Shown here: positions 10,001-20,687 of the stretch, in pieces | Layout of the letters: each line of letters starts with the position of its first letter | Position numbering within the stretch: position 1 is the stretch's first letter | Source: Colias croceus | Lineage: Eukaryota; Arthropoda; Insecta; Lepidoptera; Pieridae | NCBI RefSeq assembly: GCF_905220415.1 | Contig: NC_059561.1 | Location: 2,620,001 to 2,684,000 of the forward strand | Direction of reading: 5' to 3' | Length of the DNA: 64,000 nucleotides | Program-made: the position numbers and the translations under genes | The notes under the pieces: model-generated | Databases searched by the model: none | Told to the model about the DNA's origin: nothing | What the model saw: only the letters and a program-made list of their open reading frames with translations

Positions 10001-12306
10001 ATACAATTTAACCTAACACTGATATGCTATGCAATAGCTTTACTTCAGCAGTCTCCGAGTGCCGCACGTCTTTTTTTTAAATCAACGATAATTGAATTTA
10101 ACCCATTGAGCCCCAAGCGGCCCGATCGGTCCCAGACACAATAGACTTTTCTATTGTGTCTGTGGTTCCAGGGCCTGAGTTATTAAAATGATAAAGCACA
10201 AAATATTACCTCTTATCGCCTATAACAGTATCAATAGCCGCTTTCAAATTCTGTTCATTTATGGATTCCATGTCCAATCTCTGACCAATTTTATGATACA
10301 CATATTTCTCTACATTGTACCATTGGTCCCCAAGCATTGGTATTCCTATAACGGGCACTCCAGCAGTAATAGCTTCGTCTGTAGATTGTAGCCCTCCTTG
10401 TGTTATGAAGAGTTTGATTTTTGGATGTTCTGCAAAAAATAATTTGTCTTTAACATTCCCTTTAATAGAGATTACATTTAATTAAAGCTAATGCAAAAGC
10501 AAAGATAAGTATCATTTGATAATATTGCTACTAAATATTCTGATGCTTTTGAAAAATTCTCCTCAATTTTTTGAATATTATGTATAATTGTCTGTCTACT
10601 TAACAATATTAGTTTAATATTGTTAAGTAGACAGACAATTGCATAATATGTTGAAACGTTAATTTAGAAATAAATAATTTGTCTTGATTTTATATTTTCA
10701 CCGTGCCGAATCACACACAGATTAGTACCAAATTGTAACTATCTATTTTTATATTTTCCTTACTCAATAAATCTGATTGTGGTAACCATTTTGATATCCG
10801 TATATTCTCCGATTTCCCGGGCAATTCATCCTTTTCCCATTTCCACAATACATCGTAGGGAAGCTTTGAAAACACTCGTATCAACAATTGAATAAATTCA
10901 GATGGTAAAGTCGATGAAGGGGCATTTGTACCGAAACTTATATAAACAACACCGTTTTTTGATGAGTCTAAATACGATTTGAGTTCCTAAAAACAAGATA
11001 ATGATTAATTAATGCGATATTTCTTGGAAATGTTAGTTGGAATGAAATAACAAAACAAACTTAATTGGGAATAATTAAACAAAACAGTTACTAAAAAAAA
11101 ATACGTGTGGCACTCGGGGACTGCCGAGGTAAAGCTATAATAAAAGGTAGTCTATGTTCTTTCTCAGGGTCTAAAGATTGTCTGTACCAAATTTCATCTA
11201 AATCAATCCAGTAGTTTATGCGTGAAAACCATACATATATACATACATACATAATTACAAACCTTTCCTCTTTATAATATTAGTATAGAAGTATAGATAG
11301 ATAGATGGAAGTTTTTTACTTTCTTACGCAAAAATCACTTAACTAATTTCTAAGTTTTTCTAGTATTTCGTACAGTAGCTTATACATCAGACAAAAGTTA
11401 AAGATTTCGTTCACCAATGAAACCACACAGCACCAAATAAATTAATAAAAAGAGAAAAATAAAGAATTAACATACTTGTGGCAACGCCTTTTCTGGCTTC
11501 TTGTGAATACCCCATATGGATATAACATTAGGTGGAAACGGCTGATTATCTAACAACATAGGATGAGTATTCAGAAACACCATATCAATATTATTTCTCA
11601 GCTCTCTGTAATTCGGTAGATCATTTCCAACAAATTTACGTAATAATTTAATCTCCTCATCTTCCCTTGAAAACCACAAACTTTTGAACCACCAATATTT
11701 GTAAAGCTCTTCAACTTTCTCCCAAAAAGTTAGGTTATAGATCTTCTGTTGGCACAATATTGGGTATAGGAATGGGTGGACAGGCGAGCCCACTGTTTCA
11801 TCATGGTCGAAGATCGCTCCAAAAGAACTCACTTGTATTACAGGTGCCTTATAAATATGGGAGTATATTAACGCCTGTCGTGTCCAAGCTTCTATTAATA
11901 GCAAATCAAATTTCACGCTCTTATCATTAATTAGTTCTTGCACCTCCTTCGATTTGTACTGCACTTCTGTAAGCGGAACTATCAAGTCCAGAATCGTTTG
12001 GATCTGACTGTACACAGTTTCCTTTTTCCCAAATTCTTGCTTGAACGTAAACTTCTCTCTCCATATTGCGTATGATAAATCGTGGACGTCTATTTCTGTT
12101 AGGTTTTTTGGTCTATTCTTATTTGTGAATACAGGATCTGTTGTAAGGATGGTGACATGGTGACCGCGTTTTACTAACTCTTGTGTTAGCGGCCTAAACA
12201 CAACTTGATGACTGATAGAAGGTGTAGGGAAAATTGCCAATATTCGTGCGGTATATATTTCCGGTATAATAGATGCACTTATTAAGACTAGTATTAGTCT
12301 ATACAT
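7039..12306 (-). CDS. UDP-glycosyltransferase (UGT33-like), gene 1
   Basis: Exons are 11476-12306, 10764-10986, 10210-10429 and 7039-7315; joined they predict 516 residues. All junctions are GT-AG with phases 0, 1 and 2. Exon 1 has a signal peptide (about residues 1-20), catalytic His33 in PTPSISH and FDLLLIEAW, where Glu stands at the place of the usual dyad Asp. Exon 2 gives KNGVVYISFGTNAPSS and WLPQSDLL; exon 3 has the UGT signature FITQGGLQSTDEAI and DQWYN. Exon 4 has WWTEYVLRHGGAKHLR, one transmembrane helix and the tail KLKVS (KxKxx, ER retrieval). The enzyme should transfer a sugar, UDP-glucose in most insect UGTs, to small lipophilic acceptors in the ER lumen. AATAAA lies at 6991-6996, about 45 bases past the stop. 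The third intron (2.9 kb) holds several mobile elements. Family number is from memory; substrate unknown. Confidence 0.93.
7747..7962 (-). mobile_element. Helitron-like copy in intron 3 of UGT gene 1
   Basis: Minus-strand element that starts with a TCTACACTAATACTATAAAG variant and ends GCGGGCGAAGCTGCAGGCGGAAAG then CTAG. A near relative lies at 37043-37277. Both share the AAACCTAGCCTATGTTACTC block and belong to the CCGTTCCCGTGGGATTTCC family. Confidence 0.75.
8662..8934 (-). mobile_element. MITE-like element, CCGACTTCAAA termini, copy 1
   Basis: About 270 bp, bounded by AACCGACTTCAAA and TTTGAAGTCGGTT in inverted orientation, with a common extension TGTTTTTAACGCAGTTATCACTTG on one side. Other copies: 14446-14704, 18022-18290 and 57371-57640. 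All four keep the same open frame (with TDKNAHKIKTTGP) across the element. This copy lies in intron 3 of UGT gene 1. Confidence 0.8.
8955..9100 (+). repeat. LINE 3'-end-like fragment with AAATAAATAAATA tail
   Basis: Ends TGGTACAATAAATGGTTAAATAAATAAATAAATA, the form of a truncated non-LTR retroelement 3' end with a simple-repeat tail. No coding sequence is attached. Confidence 0.45.
9679..9993 (-). mobile_element. Helitron-like copy with (GACA)n tract, copy 1
   Basis: 315 bp element on the minus strand: starts TCTATACATATAATAAATCTG, contains a GTCT/CAGA microsatellite, and ends GACGGAGTCGCGGGCGGAAG then CTAG at 9679-9682. Copies on the plus strand lie at 28758-29066, 30442-30763 and 49211-49879 (interrupted). 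It sits in intron 3 of UGT gene 1. Confidence 0.82.
10097..10184. repeat. 85 bp dispersed repeat with ACACAATAGA hairpin
   Basis: Starts TTTAACCCATTGAGCCCC and contains an inverted AGACACAATAGA...TCTATTGTGTCT hairpin. A reversed copy lies at 62153-62240. It sits directly beside exon 3 of UGT gene 1 and is probably a small MITE. Confidence 0.65.
10571..10650. repeat. Strong hairpin in intron 2 of UGT gene 1
   Basis: A perfect 26-base inverted repeat (arms begin AATTGTCTGTCTACTTAACA) has only 3 loop bases, with weaker pairing outside. It could be a tiny foldback element or a structured intron feature. Confidence 0.75.
11138..11296 (-). mobile_element. Truncated Helitron-like copy in intron 1 of UGT gene 1
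   Basis: Matches 6729-6918 from its 5' terminus (TCTATACTAATATTATAAAG on the minus strand) to the AAAGGTAGTCTATG block. The GC hairpin and CTAG end are missing; a reversed piece of the AAGCTATTGC family adjoins at 11100-11137. Confidence 0.6.
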
Positions 12307-12352
12307 CGTGATGCTATTTGCTCAAATGAACAAGATGCATGTGTGTGTATAG

Positions 12353-12360
12353 TTTATATA
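12353..12360 (-). promoter_or_regulatory. TATA box of UGT gene 1
   Basis: TATATAAA on the minus strand, 47 bases upstream of the ATG at 12306. UGT genes 6 and 7 have the same TATATAAA at almost the same distance, which supports a functional core promoter. Confidence 0.6.
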
Positions 12361-12732
12361 AATTTTCTATGTTTGCTAGGGCACTATTATATAATCAAAT
12401 ACAACGAATGTCATGATGATGTTTTTACTTTATCTGTATACATATGATTGTATAGTATTCCAAGGTAATTATGCTTAAATGATCTATACCGGGGAGTTAT
12501 TATTCTTTTTATAATCGAAACCAATTTTCTATGACAGTAATTTATCTTATTACTGTAATGATACAGAAGGAATTGTTGTCTGTTTTTTCATTAACCAATT
12601 TACAAAATGTATATGTAAATTAACGTAAATTGTGTAATACATACTTCCTTTTGTTTTTATTTACTAGTTTTTATAAGTTAATTGCTTATATTATATATAT
12701 GATACAAATACACAGTATAATTATATAATTAT

Positions 12733-13747
12733 TAGGGCATGCACCCGGGTTTACCCGGTTCAGAAAAACCCGGGTAAACCCGGGTTTTTTGATGATCTTG
12801 AGAACCGGGTCTGAATAGTATGAAACCCGGTTCTCCCGGTTCCAACCAAAATATTAAAATATAAAGTATTATTTATATTTTGCTGCATTATTTTAACAAA
12901 TTTATTCTATCTGGCAACGTCAGACTCACTTGCATCGCGAATTTTCGTGCCACGCTTCAAGCGTGGCTCTGATTGGTTGTCTAACCTTAGATGCTATAAG
13001 TTTCCTACGGGTGTATGACCAAAAAAAAAATTAGGCTTCAAAAATGACAATAATGAATCGTGAATTTGAAAAGCTGTTGATTTTACTGTTTTCATATTCA
13101 GTCATGTTTTTGTTTTTGGTATCAAGCTGAAATTTATATCGAATACGTCTTCGGTCCCTTGATGCTGTGAAAAAGTTCAACTTACAAGTCAACGCATCAA
13201 AAGATACAGCCGTAAATGCTGAAAATTTTCGCAAATTTCGACATTCGCATGGGACTCAAAACCTACAGGGTACTTCTAATGAACACAGAGCCTTTAAATT
13301 TGGTAAAAGTAACGTCTTATAACACAGATAAAGGAAAAATTGCTAGAAACATAAATTTTAAAGTGACAAAATTATAAAAAGTAGGTTTGTTCGGAGCCCT
13401 CGGAACGCGAGTCCGACTCGCACTTGGCCGGTTTTTTGCTTTACAGTTTGCAGTTAATGAATAAGGTTTAAGTTTATATGTGATATTATAATATCAAGGT
13501 ACTTTTATAAGACTGATAAATAAAGAGAAGTATTGAAATTTTGTTTCTTTATTAATTAAATAAAATAAGACACAAGCCGCGTAAAATAAAAGGCCCATCA
13601 GGTGCTTTTACAGTTACTTTTGTTTAATTTCATATTTTTTTCCCAGGTATTATAAAAGAACCGGGTAACCCGGTTCTACCCGGTTCTGAGCTCGATTTGG
13701 AACCGGGTTTCAGAAACTTGGAACCGGACTCGGTTCTGCATGCCCTA
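12733..13747. mobile_element. hAT-type non-autonomous transposon, 1015 bp
   Basis: Termini are TAGGGCATGCA and TGCATGCCCTA (11 bp inverted), flanked by a perfect 8 bp duplication ATAATTAT at 12725-12732 and 13748-13755. An 8 bp duplication with TAGGG-type ends fits the hAT superfamily. Both ends carry repeated ACCCGG(G/T)T motifs, probably transposase-binding subterminal repeats. A dispersed repeat (13100-13436) sits inside; no transposase frame is present. It lies just upstream of UGT gene 1. Confidence 0.9.
13100..13436 (+). repeat. Dispersed repeat nested in the hAT element
   Basis: Same family as 1190-1613; ends GAGTCCGACTCGCACTTGG then CCGGTTTTT. It accounts for much of the interior of the hAT element. 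Confidence 0.65.
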
Positions 13748-13755
13748 ATAATTAT

Positions 13756-14221
13756 CATCGTATACTGTGACTGGATATATCCTATTATTAAAAACATAGT
13801 TATATTTTTCTCATAAATAGTGACAATTATAGAAATAAGTGCTTATTTCACTACTACCAGTCCCCACGGTACATAAGTATTCCTATTCCCCTAAGTGTTA
13901 TTTTGATACATATGCAACAGCACTGCCAAATTACCAACATCAAAATGGGTTCAGTAGTTTTAGCATGATAGGCTAACAAACATTCTTATCATGTCATAAG
14001 AGTAAGTTGAGTTGAGTATTTTTAGTTTATAAATAAATAAATTGAACAGCATTAAACCACTAACAATAAAATAATCAATGATTAAAACTAGATATAATTT
14101 TTTTATAATAATTTTCTTTAGATCTTGACAATAGTTTAAACAATTTAAAGATTCAGTAAAACAGATACTTAGAACAGATATATTTTTCAACGTTCTGCTG
14201 TTGCATAAAATGACATAGAAA
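13756..14221. other. Intergenic, no feature seen
   Basis: AT-rich spacer between the hAT element and the paired hairpins at 14222. No frame with family resemblance. Confidence 0.4.
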
Positions 14222-14312
14222 ATAAAAAAAAATGTTGTAATAGTTAATACTATTACAACATTTTTATTTTATACGTCATTAACTAATGTTAATGACGTAT
14301 AAAATAAAAAAA
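14222..14312. repeat. Two adjacent AT-rich hairpins
   Basis: One palindrome centres on TTGTAATAGTTAATACTATT and the next pairs TTTTATACGTCATTAAC with GTTAATGACGTATAAAA. Two perfect or near-perfect hairpins in tandem could form a cruciform or be the ends of a lost element. Confidence 0.65.
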
Positions 14313-14445
14313 ATAGAAATTCTGTAATACTAGGATTTCCTTATATTAAAATTCATGAAATAAAGCTTCAATGAATGATAAATGAGTGATAGCTGCGGCC
14401 TTGAGCATAAATTGATAATATTAATATCGTAATGGTGAATCTTTT

Positions 14446-14704
14446 TAAACCGACTTCAAAAAGAGGAGGAGGTTATCAATTCGGCCGCTATGTTTTTTTA
14501 TGTATGTACACCGATTACTCCGAGGTTTCTGAACCGATTTACGTGATTCTTTTTTTGTTCGATGCGGGATGGTGTCGAATTGGTCCCATAAAAATTTTAT
14601 TCGGATAGGCCCAGTAGTTTTTATTTTATGGGCATTTTTGTCTGTATTTGTAAATGTTGCAAGTGTAAGTTTGAAGTCGGTTGTTTTTAACGCAGTTATC
14701 ACTT
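14446..14704 (-). mobile_element. MITE-like element, CCGACTTCAAA termini, copy 2
   Basis: Same length and termini as the copy at 8662-8934, with the shared TTGTTTTTAACGCAGTTATC extension. It abuts the SINE that begins near 15050 and runs toward it on the minus strand. Confidence 0.8.
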
Positions 14705-14811
14705 GCCCATAATAAAAATACTTCGTGTCTCATTGTGCGAAATGAAGTCGACAGATAGAGCAGATAATTTAAGAAATTTGCCCTGAAAGAAAGAAAACCT
14801 AAATATTAGGC

Positions 14812-15050
14812 TATTCACTCTCTTTTGACAATTTCGACTGGATGGTTGACATTTATTCACACACGGCACAAGCGTTGTGTTGGAAACCAAATGGCAGATA
14901 CATATATAATTTTTAAATAAATACCTGTATAGATAATTAGCACCATAGATAAAACATAAATATTTCTCACACAAATATTTGACCTGGGTGGGAATCGAAC
15001 CCACGACCTCTGGCTTGGAAGGCAGGGCCACTACCAACCAACCGGTCAGT
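14812..15050 (-). mobile_element. tRNA-derived SINE
   Basis: The head at 14980-15050, read on the minus strand, is tRNA-like: an A-box-like TGGTTGGTAGTGG and B box GGGTTCGATTCCC, with a CTTCCAA loop as in tRNA-Gly(TCC). It is followed by an unrelated body of about 170 bp. The acceptor-stem ends do not pair well, so this is a SINE promoter and not a functional tRNA gene. Confidence 0.75.
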
Positions 15051-15401
15051 TACAGTAGTGTATCCGTCGTTCTAGAGATTCATTATACCGACTCATAGAC
15101 ATGCATATTGCATAATTAACTAATTTTGCAAACAATCTATTATAGTAGATAAATAAATGACCCAGATTGGTTATGCTTTTTAATTTTGTTTACTATAAAC
15201 AAACACAATTATTATCTCTCGTGTTTTGGTATAATTAGTTCGCATAGTAATAATTATAATCAACAAACAAAAATATGGTATAAAAATAGATATGTAAATA
15301 TAATAATAAGATTGTTGCTTGAGTAATAAATGAGAAGAAAAAAATGATTGAAAAGTAAACACTTTGTAATTCAACCATTTTTTATTTATCTACACACACG
15401 A
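15051..15401. other. Intergenic, no feature seen
   Basis: AT-rich spacer between the SINE and the UGT exon-4 relic. No supported frame or repeat ends. Confidence 0.4.
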
Positions 15402-15690
15402 CATCTCCATTTTAATTTGAGGGTTTCTTTTTCGGAACTAAATATAAGGTATAAGCTAAAGACTTAATGGAATCGTAATGATTAAATAAACTTATGTTAA
15501 TAGGAAGTCAATCTCGTAGTAGTGAGTCCAGGGGCCGTATTATGACCTCTTATTTCCAGGCAGATTACGCCGTGAATTGAACTCACTGGCTAATTCATAT
15601 TATAATAATCGCAATAACCAGCCATGGTCAATTATGGCCCCTCGCCCTACGCCCCTCCGTGTCGCAGCACGTTCTCCGTGACATTATAAC
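15402..15690 (-). pseudogene. UGT exon-4 relic split by a MITE
   Basis: Read on the minus strand, 15644-15690 matches the conserved core of UGT exon 4 (TENVLRHGGA, then a stop). The segment 15402-15532 continues with THYYEIDFLL and, after a shift, a tail like LYLVPKKKP, matching the end of exon 4 of UGT genes 6 and 7 (FLLSLVPK). The two halves are separated by a small MITE at 15533-15642, and about 30 bases of exon are lost at the junction. No other exons of this copy were found. It marks an extra, decayed member between UGT genes 1 and 2. Confidence 0.75.
15533..15642. mobile_element. Small MITE, GGCCGTATTATGACC termini
   Basis: Ends GGGCCGTATTATGACC and GGTCAATTATGGCC are inverted. Related sequence with the same terminus lies at 16137-16156 and 16269-16640. 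It splits the UGT exon-4 relic. Confidence 0.7.
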
Positions 15691-15860
15691 TATCTGTGCT
15701 CTGCGATTTTACCCGCAATGCTCCGCTCCTGTAGGTCTTAGCGAAATGATAAATGGGCTATCTAACACCGAAAGAATTTTTCAAATCGGACATGTAGTTC
15801 CTGAGATTAGCGCGTTCAAACAGACCAACAAATTCTTCAGCTTTATAATATTAGTATAGA
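15689..15860 (-). mobile_element. Helitron-like copy
   Basis: Minus-strand copy of the family at 5493-5669: begins TCTATACTAATATTATAAAG and ends near AGAGCACAGATAG, a worn CTAG terminus. Shares the ACACCGAAAGAATTTTTC block. Confidence 0.7.
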
Positions 15861-16129
15861 TAATAATATAGTATAGATTCAATGTCCAATCACAAGTTAA
15901 AATCGTGTTCATTTATGACATTGTGTTTATCTAATTTAAATGATAACACTCAATTTATATTTTACTAACAATTTTATCTCAAAAATATTTTTTTTTTTTG
16001 TTTCTAATGTTTGATATCACGTTTCGGTGAACCATAAAAATGTTTTAATGTGCCGGCTGATATCATGATATCACCCATGTGGATACATTTATCCACATGG
16101 GTGGGCCGGAGGTTCCTTTTACACGCCTC

Positions 16130-16640
16130 TGGTGTAGGTCATAATACGGCCTCTGTAGAGATTAAATTAAATTAAATTAAATTTATTTATTTATTTCTCT
16201 CATCACAAATGCACAATATGTATACATTGTTAATCTATATAATATCTTAACACTAACATTTGTGAGAGAGGCCGTATTATGACCCCATATTTCCAATCAG
16301 TTTGCGCCGTGATTTATTAAAATATGGCTGGCAAATTCATATAATTTAGCTTACCGCCCGCGGCTTTGCCCGCTTTCTCTAAAACGATTTTAGATTGAAA
16401 CTATCCTATCTCTCAAGTTGGATCGAACTGCACATGGTGTGCGAATTTTATTATAATCGGTTAAGTGGTTTAGGAGTCAATTGAGGACAAACATTGTGAC
16501 ACGAGATTTATATATATTAAGATTAAGATAATAAACCATGGCTGGTTATTGCGATCATAATTGAATTTGCCAGTCAGCTCAAGTCACGGCGTAATCTGTC
16601 TGGAAATAAGAGCTCATAATAGTTGACCATAGTCAGCCAG
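16130..16640. mobile_element. Nested MITE and Helitron-like block
   Basis: A terminus AGGTCATAATACGGCCTCT at 16137-16156 is followed by a LINE-like 3' tail with (ATTAA)n at 16162-16265. A second GGCCGTATTATGACC element runs from 16269 to about 16640, with its interior matching 15545-15640 in reverse. A Helitron-like copy (16352-16527) with a CCGCCCGCGGCTTTGCCCG hairpin is inserted in it. The order implies at least three layers of insertion. Confidence 0.6.
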
Positions 16641-17241
16641 TTTATTCCGTCGTCCATCCTCTCCTTTACGTCGAAATAAGAAAATTCCTTAATTCCTCAA
16701 AATTCTATAGGCGGTTTTTTGTCGCTTACCACCAGCTTAGTAATCCGCTAGATAACCCGTCAGTAAGGTGGCGACTGGCGATAAATAAATACCATTCTTA
16801 GATAGTGACGAGTTTTTCTCTATCGATGAACATACCAAACGAACTTATTTCAATGACAGGCTGTTTTTAACAGTGAACGTGGAGAGATCGTCGTTTATTT
16901 CACGTGGACTTGACAGAACATAACCTATATATTACAAATAGTGTCGGGACATAGGTAACGGATGTACCGTTTTATCATAATTGCTGGACGGACACAAAAA
17001 CATAACTGGACGTGTGGAACAATTCTCAATCTATAAGCTGGATACTGAACCTGTTAAATATGTATATTATGTGAAAATACTTTGAAGGGGCATGCAATTA
17101 TTAATTTGTAAACAATCGTATATTATACGTATGTCCTATTTAATAAAACATTATTTTAGAATATATTGACAAATATTTCCCTATGTTATTATAATAATCT
17201 CGAAAATATGTACATTGTACAATATTTTACATTTATTTCAT
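16641..17241. other. Intergenic, downstream of UGT gene 2
   Basis: No gene or recognised element. AATAAA on the minus strand at 17232-17237, just after the UGT gene 2 stop, may be its polyadenylation signal. Confidence 0.4.
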
Positions 17242-19607
17242 CTAAGAAATCTTAACTTTAATATTAGGAATGCATTTTCGCAAAAGAAAGTATGAAATAA
17301 CTAGGAACGCGGCTGCAAATATCAGTATTATGGATCCCAATATGAGTATAAATTCAATCTCATAGTACTGAGTCCAGGGCATGTTGGCGGCAGCGGCCCG
17401 CAGGTGCTTCGCCCCTCCGTGCCGCAGCACGTACTCCGTCCACCACACCGCGCGATCCAGCGCGCTCTCGGGCTGGTCTCTCATTATGTTACGAAGTCTT
17501 ATTATATTCTTCCTGTAGCTAAAACAATGACAATTTTTGAAATATTACTATATCTATTTATATATTACTAATAAAATGATACGAGAATACTAATCTATCT
17601 CACCTTTTATCATCTATAACAGTTTTGATTGCTTTAAGTAGATTATCTTCAGTTAAGTTTTCCATATCAACTTTAAGTCCTATTTTATGATATTCGTATA
17701 GTTCTACATTGTACCATTGATCTCCGAACATCGGAATACCAACTAGAGGTACTCCAGCATTAATAGCTTCATCTGTTGACTGAAGACCTCCTTGTGTGAT
17801 AAATAGTTTTATCTTAGAATGTTCTAGAAATAGCAGACAGGTTAAGATCGACATTAATGTGGGACGCGTAGCTTATAATAGTAATTTACATATTATACGA
17901 TGATTTGATTCTGAATATTCTATTTCATGCATAATGCCATGATGAGCCAGAAGAGCAAAAATGTATATAAGATAATTATAAATTAGTTGAACAATATACC
18001 TACTGTTTTGTTCACGTTTCTTACAAGTGATAACTGCGTTAAAAACAACCGACTTCAAACTTGCACTTGCAAAATTCACAAATACCTACAGACAAAAATG
18101 CTCATAAAATAAAAACTACTGGGCCTATCCCAATAAAATTTTTATGGGACCAATTCGACACCATCCCGCATCGAACAAAAAAAGAATCACGTAAATCGGT
18201 TCAGAAACCTCGGAGTAATCGGTGTACATACATAAAAAAAAATATACCGGCCGAATTGATAACCTCCTCCTTTTTTTTGAAGTCGGTTAAAAATTAAATT
18301 AATTAGCCCTCATTGTCTTTTTGGTTTGTTAATAAAGTTGCAAATTAAAAAACCATAAATGTCTTACTTAAGAGATCTGATTGTGGTAACCATGTAGATA
18401 CTTTAACATTACTACTCAATCCTGGAACATTTATGTGATCCCATTTTAAAAGCACATCATAAGGTAATTTAGAAAATACTCCCATTAACGTTTCAACTGT
18501 TCTAGGTGGAAGCAGAGATGATCGAACGTTAGACCCAAAACTTACGTATACCACGCCATTTTTTGATGAATTTAAATAATTTTCTAACTCCTGAAACCAA
18601 AATAAACATTTATATAAAGCTTATAGTTTCATCGTTCAATTTACGTGTCCATTTATATACTTGTGTTTATTAAATATAGAATCTTAATTCAAATTCATCA
18701 TTTAATTTTAAAGATATTCGTTATGATAAACATCAAGTCTGGCTTTTTTGTTATTATTATAAACAATACTGACCTTAGGAAGCGGCTTTTCTGGTGTCTT
18801 ATGCATTCCCCATATAGAAATAACATTTGGTGGCAAAGGTTGGTTATGACTCCAAACAGGGTGTATGTTCAAAAACATAAATTCAGTATTTTTGTTCAAT
18901 TCTTCATGACTAGGTATATCTTTACCTAACAGTTTACGAATTAATGACATTTCTTCATTTAAAGCAGCAGACCATAAACTATTTATTCTAACATGTGTAT
19001 ATAATTCATAGACTTTTTCCCAAAACGTTAAGTTAAACAGTTTTTGGTTAGACTCCGTCGGGTATAAGAAGGGATGAGATGGGGCACCAACGATTTTCTC
19101 GCTGCCATAAAACATTCCGAACGAACTTACTTCAATAACTGGTGCTTTGAATATATGTGAAAATATATTATATGGCCTTGCACATGATTCTAGGATTATT
19201 AAATCAAATTTCTTATTTCCATCGTTGATCAACTCTTGCATTTCTTTAGTTTTTATTTGCTCCTCTGTCATTGTAAGCATCATTTCAATCAATGTTTTTG
19301 TTAGTGCCACCATACTGCTTCGTTTACCAAGTTGTAGTTGACTATTCATGAATGTTTCTTTCCATGTTTTATAGGAAATGTCATGAAAATCTATTTCTGT
19401 CAAGTTTGCTGGTGCATTTTCTTTTGTAAACGCCGGGTCTGCTGTAATGACAGTAACTTCATGGCCTCGTCTTGCCAACTCTTGAGTCAAAGGTCTGAAT
19501 ACAACTTGATGGCTTATCGACGGTGTTGGAAATACAGCTAAAATTTTTGCAGCGTCAATTTTACTAACGAACGATATGATAAGAATAATTTTAACTAACC
19601 GGCCCAT
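17242..19607 (-). CDS. UDP-glycosyltransferase (UGT33-like), gene 2
   Basis: Exons are 18774-19607, 18368-18590, 17604-17823 and 17242-17518, predicting 517 residues with GT-AG junctions in phases 0, 1 and 2. The start is the ATG at 19607; the frame is open two codons further but with GTG. His33 in PTPSISH is the catalytic base, and FDLIILESC has Glu in the dyad place. Exon 2 is the most divergent of the set: SFGSNVRSSLLPP and KWDHINVPGLSSN replace the otherwise shared KWEKDELPGKSEN, so the donor-side loop may differ. The signature FITQGGLQSTDEAI and DQWYN are intact. Exon 4 ends with a helix and KVKIS (KxKxx). It is likely an ER-lumen glycosyltransferase of small molecules. Intron 2 carries a MITE. 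Confidence 0.93.
18022..18290 (+). mobile_element. MITE-like element, CCGACTTCAAA termini, copy 3
   Basis: Inverted copy relative to 8662-8934, located in intron 2 of UGT gene 2. Starts ACAAGTGATAACTGCG and ends GAAGTCGGTTAA. Confidence 0.8.
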
Positions 19608-19657
19608 TGTCACTATAATATTTTATTATAAACTGATTGATTTCTTTCATTTTCTTC

Positions 19658-19666
19658 TTTTTATAG
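19658..19666 (-). promoter_or_regulatory. TATA box of UGT gene 2
   Basis: CTATAAAAA on the minus strand, about 51 bases upstream of the ATG at 19607, the same spacing as in the neighbouring UGT genes. Confidence 0.5.
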
Positions 19667-20169
19667 AAGTATTTTCAAAGTAATGACAATTCAAAAATAA
19701 ACTGATAGTATTACTGCGATATCATGCTGATATCAGCAGATATTTTACTTTGTAGTTTCATATGGTTCAAAAGGCAGTTTTTTTAATTATTATTATAATT
19801 ATTAAAAGTAATTTTGAAGGCGAAAGAACCAGATTTAATGTTGCCAAGCTGTAATGCTTTTATAAATGCTGATGGGTATTGGTGATCGCTTATCATCATA
19901 ATGAGGGCAATATTAATAATCAAACCTTTATTATAAGTTTTCAGCTAATTTTTAATTCAACAATATGAGGTTCTATTAGAAGACATAGTATATGACTCGT
20001 ATATGTTTGTTGTTTGTTATTTTATTCACATAATATAATCATTTTTTTATATTAACTTAAAAAATTGCGATAGTCCGTTTAGTAAAATGATTTATTCTGA
20101 TTTGAATAGCTATTTACATTTGTTAATATACTTAATGTACTTAATATTATACTTAAACTTATAAGCGAC
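19667..20169. other. Intergenic, no feature seen
   Basis: AT-rich spacer between UGT genes 2 and 3, with no supported frame or repeat ends before the Helitron-like pair at 20170. Confidence 0.4.
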
Positions 20170-20530
20170 TAGCTTTACACCCGCGGCATCGCCCGCATAG
20201 TTCCCGTTCCAGTGGGATTTCCGGGATAAAACCTATCCTATGTCCTTTCTCGGGTATCAAAACATTTCTATACCAAATTTCATGAAAATTCGTTCAGTAG
20301 TTAAGGCGTGATTGAGTAACAGACAGAGTTACTTTCGCATTTATAATAATAGTAGCGGTCCGCCCCGGCTTCGCCCGTGGTACATATTTACGTTTACTCT
20401 ACATAAGAATCGTCCTCGTACTTCAAGGAATATAATAAAAAAAGAATTATCGAAATCGGTTCAGCCGTTCTCGAGTTATGCGCTTACCGACACATTTTGC
20501 GATTCATTTTTATATTATAGATTAGTATGG
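20170..20530 (-). mobile_element. Two abutting Helitron-like copies
   Basis: 20170-20346 belongs to the AAAGTAACTCTG family and 20349-20525 to the CGGTCCGCCCCGGCTTCG family. Both read on the minus strand. The second copy's GC end lies directly against the first copy's 5' end. Confidence 0.7.
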
Positions 20531-20687
20531 ATAAGTTGAGCGTATGTGATGATCTGAAAGTTATATTAAAAATCTTAGAGTTTGTATTTGATTTAATTCT
20601 AATTATATTATACATACTTAAAATAAGACTTATTGTACACAATAAGTATTATTTATTTTACCTTAATTAACATTAAATTTCTTAAAA

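Noticed and set aside
14699..15037. 112-codon minus-strand frame
   Set aside because: Runs through the SINE and MITE; no domain.
14980..15050. Possible tRNA-Gly gene on the minus strand
   Set aside because: A and B boxes and a TCC-like anticodon loop are visible, but the acceptor stem does not pair and an unrelated body follows. It is a SINE head.
18645..18929. 94-codon plus-strand frame
   Set aside because: Antisense shadow of UGT gene 2 exon 1.
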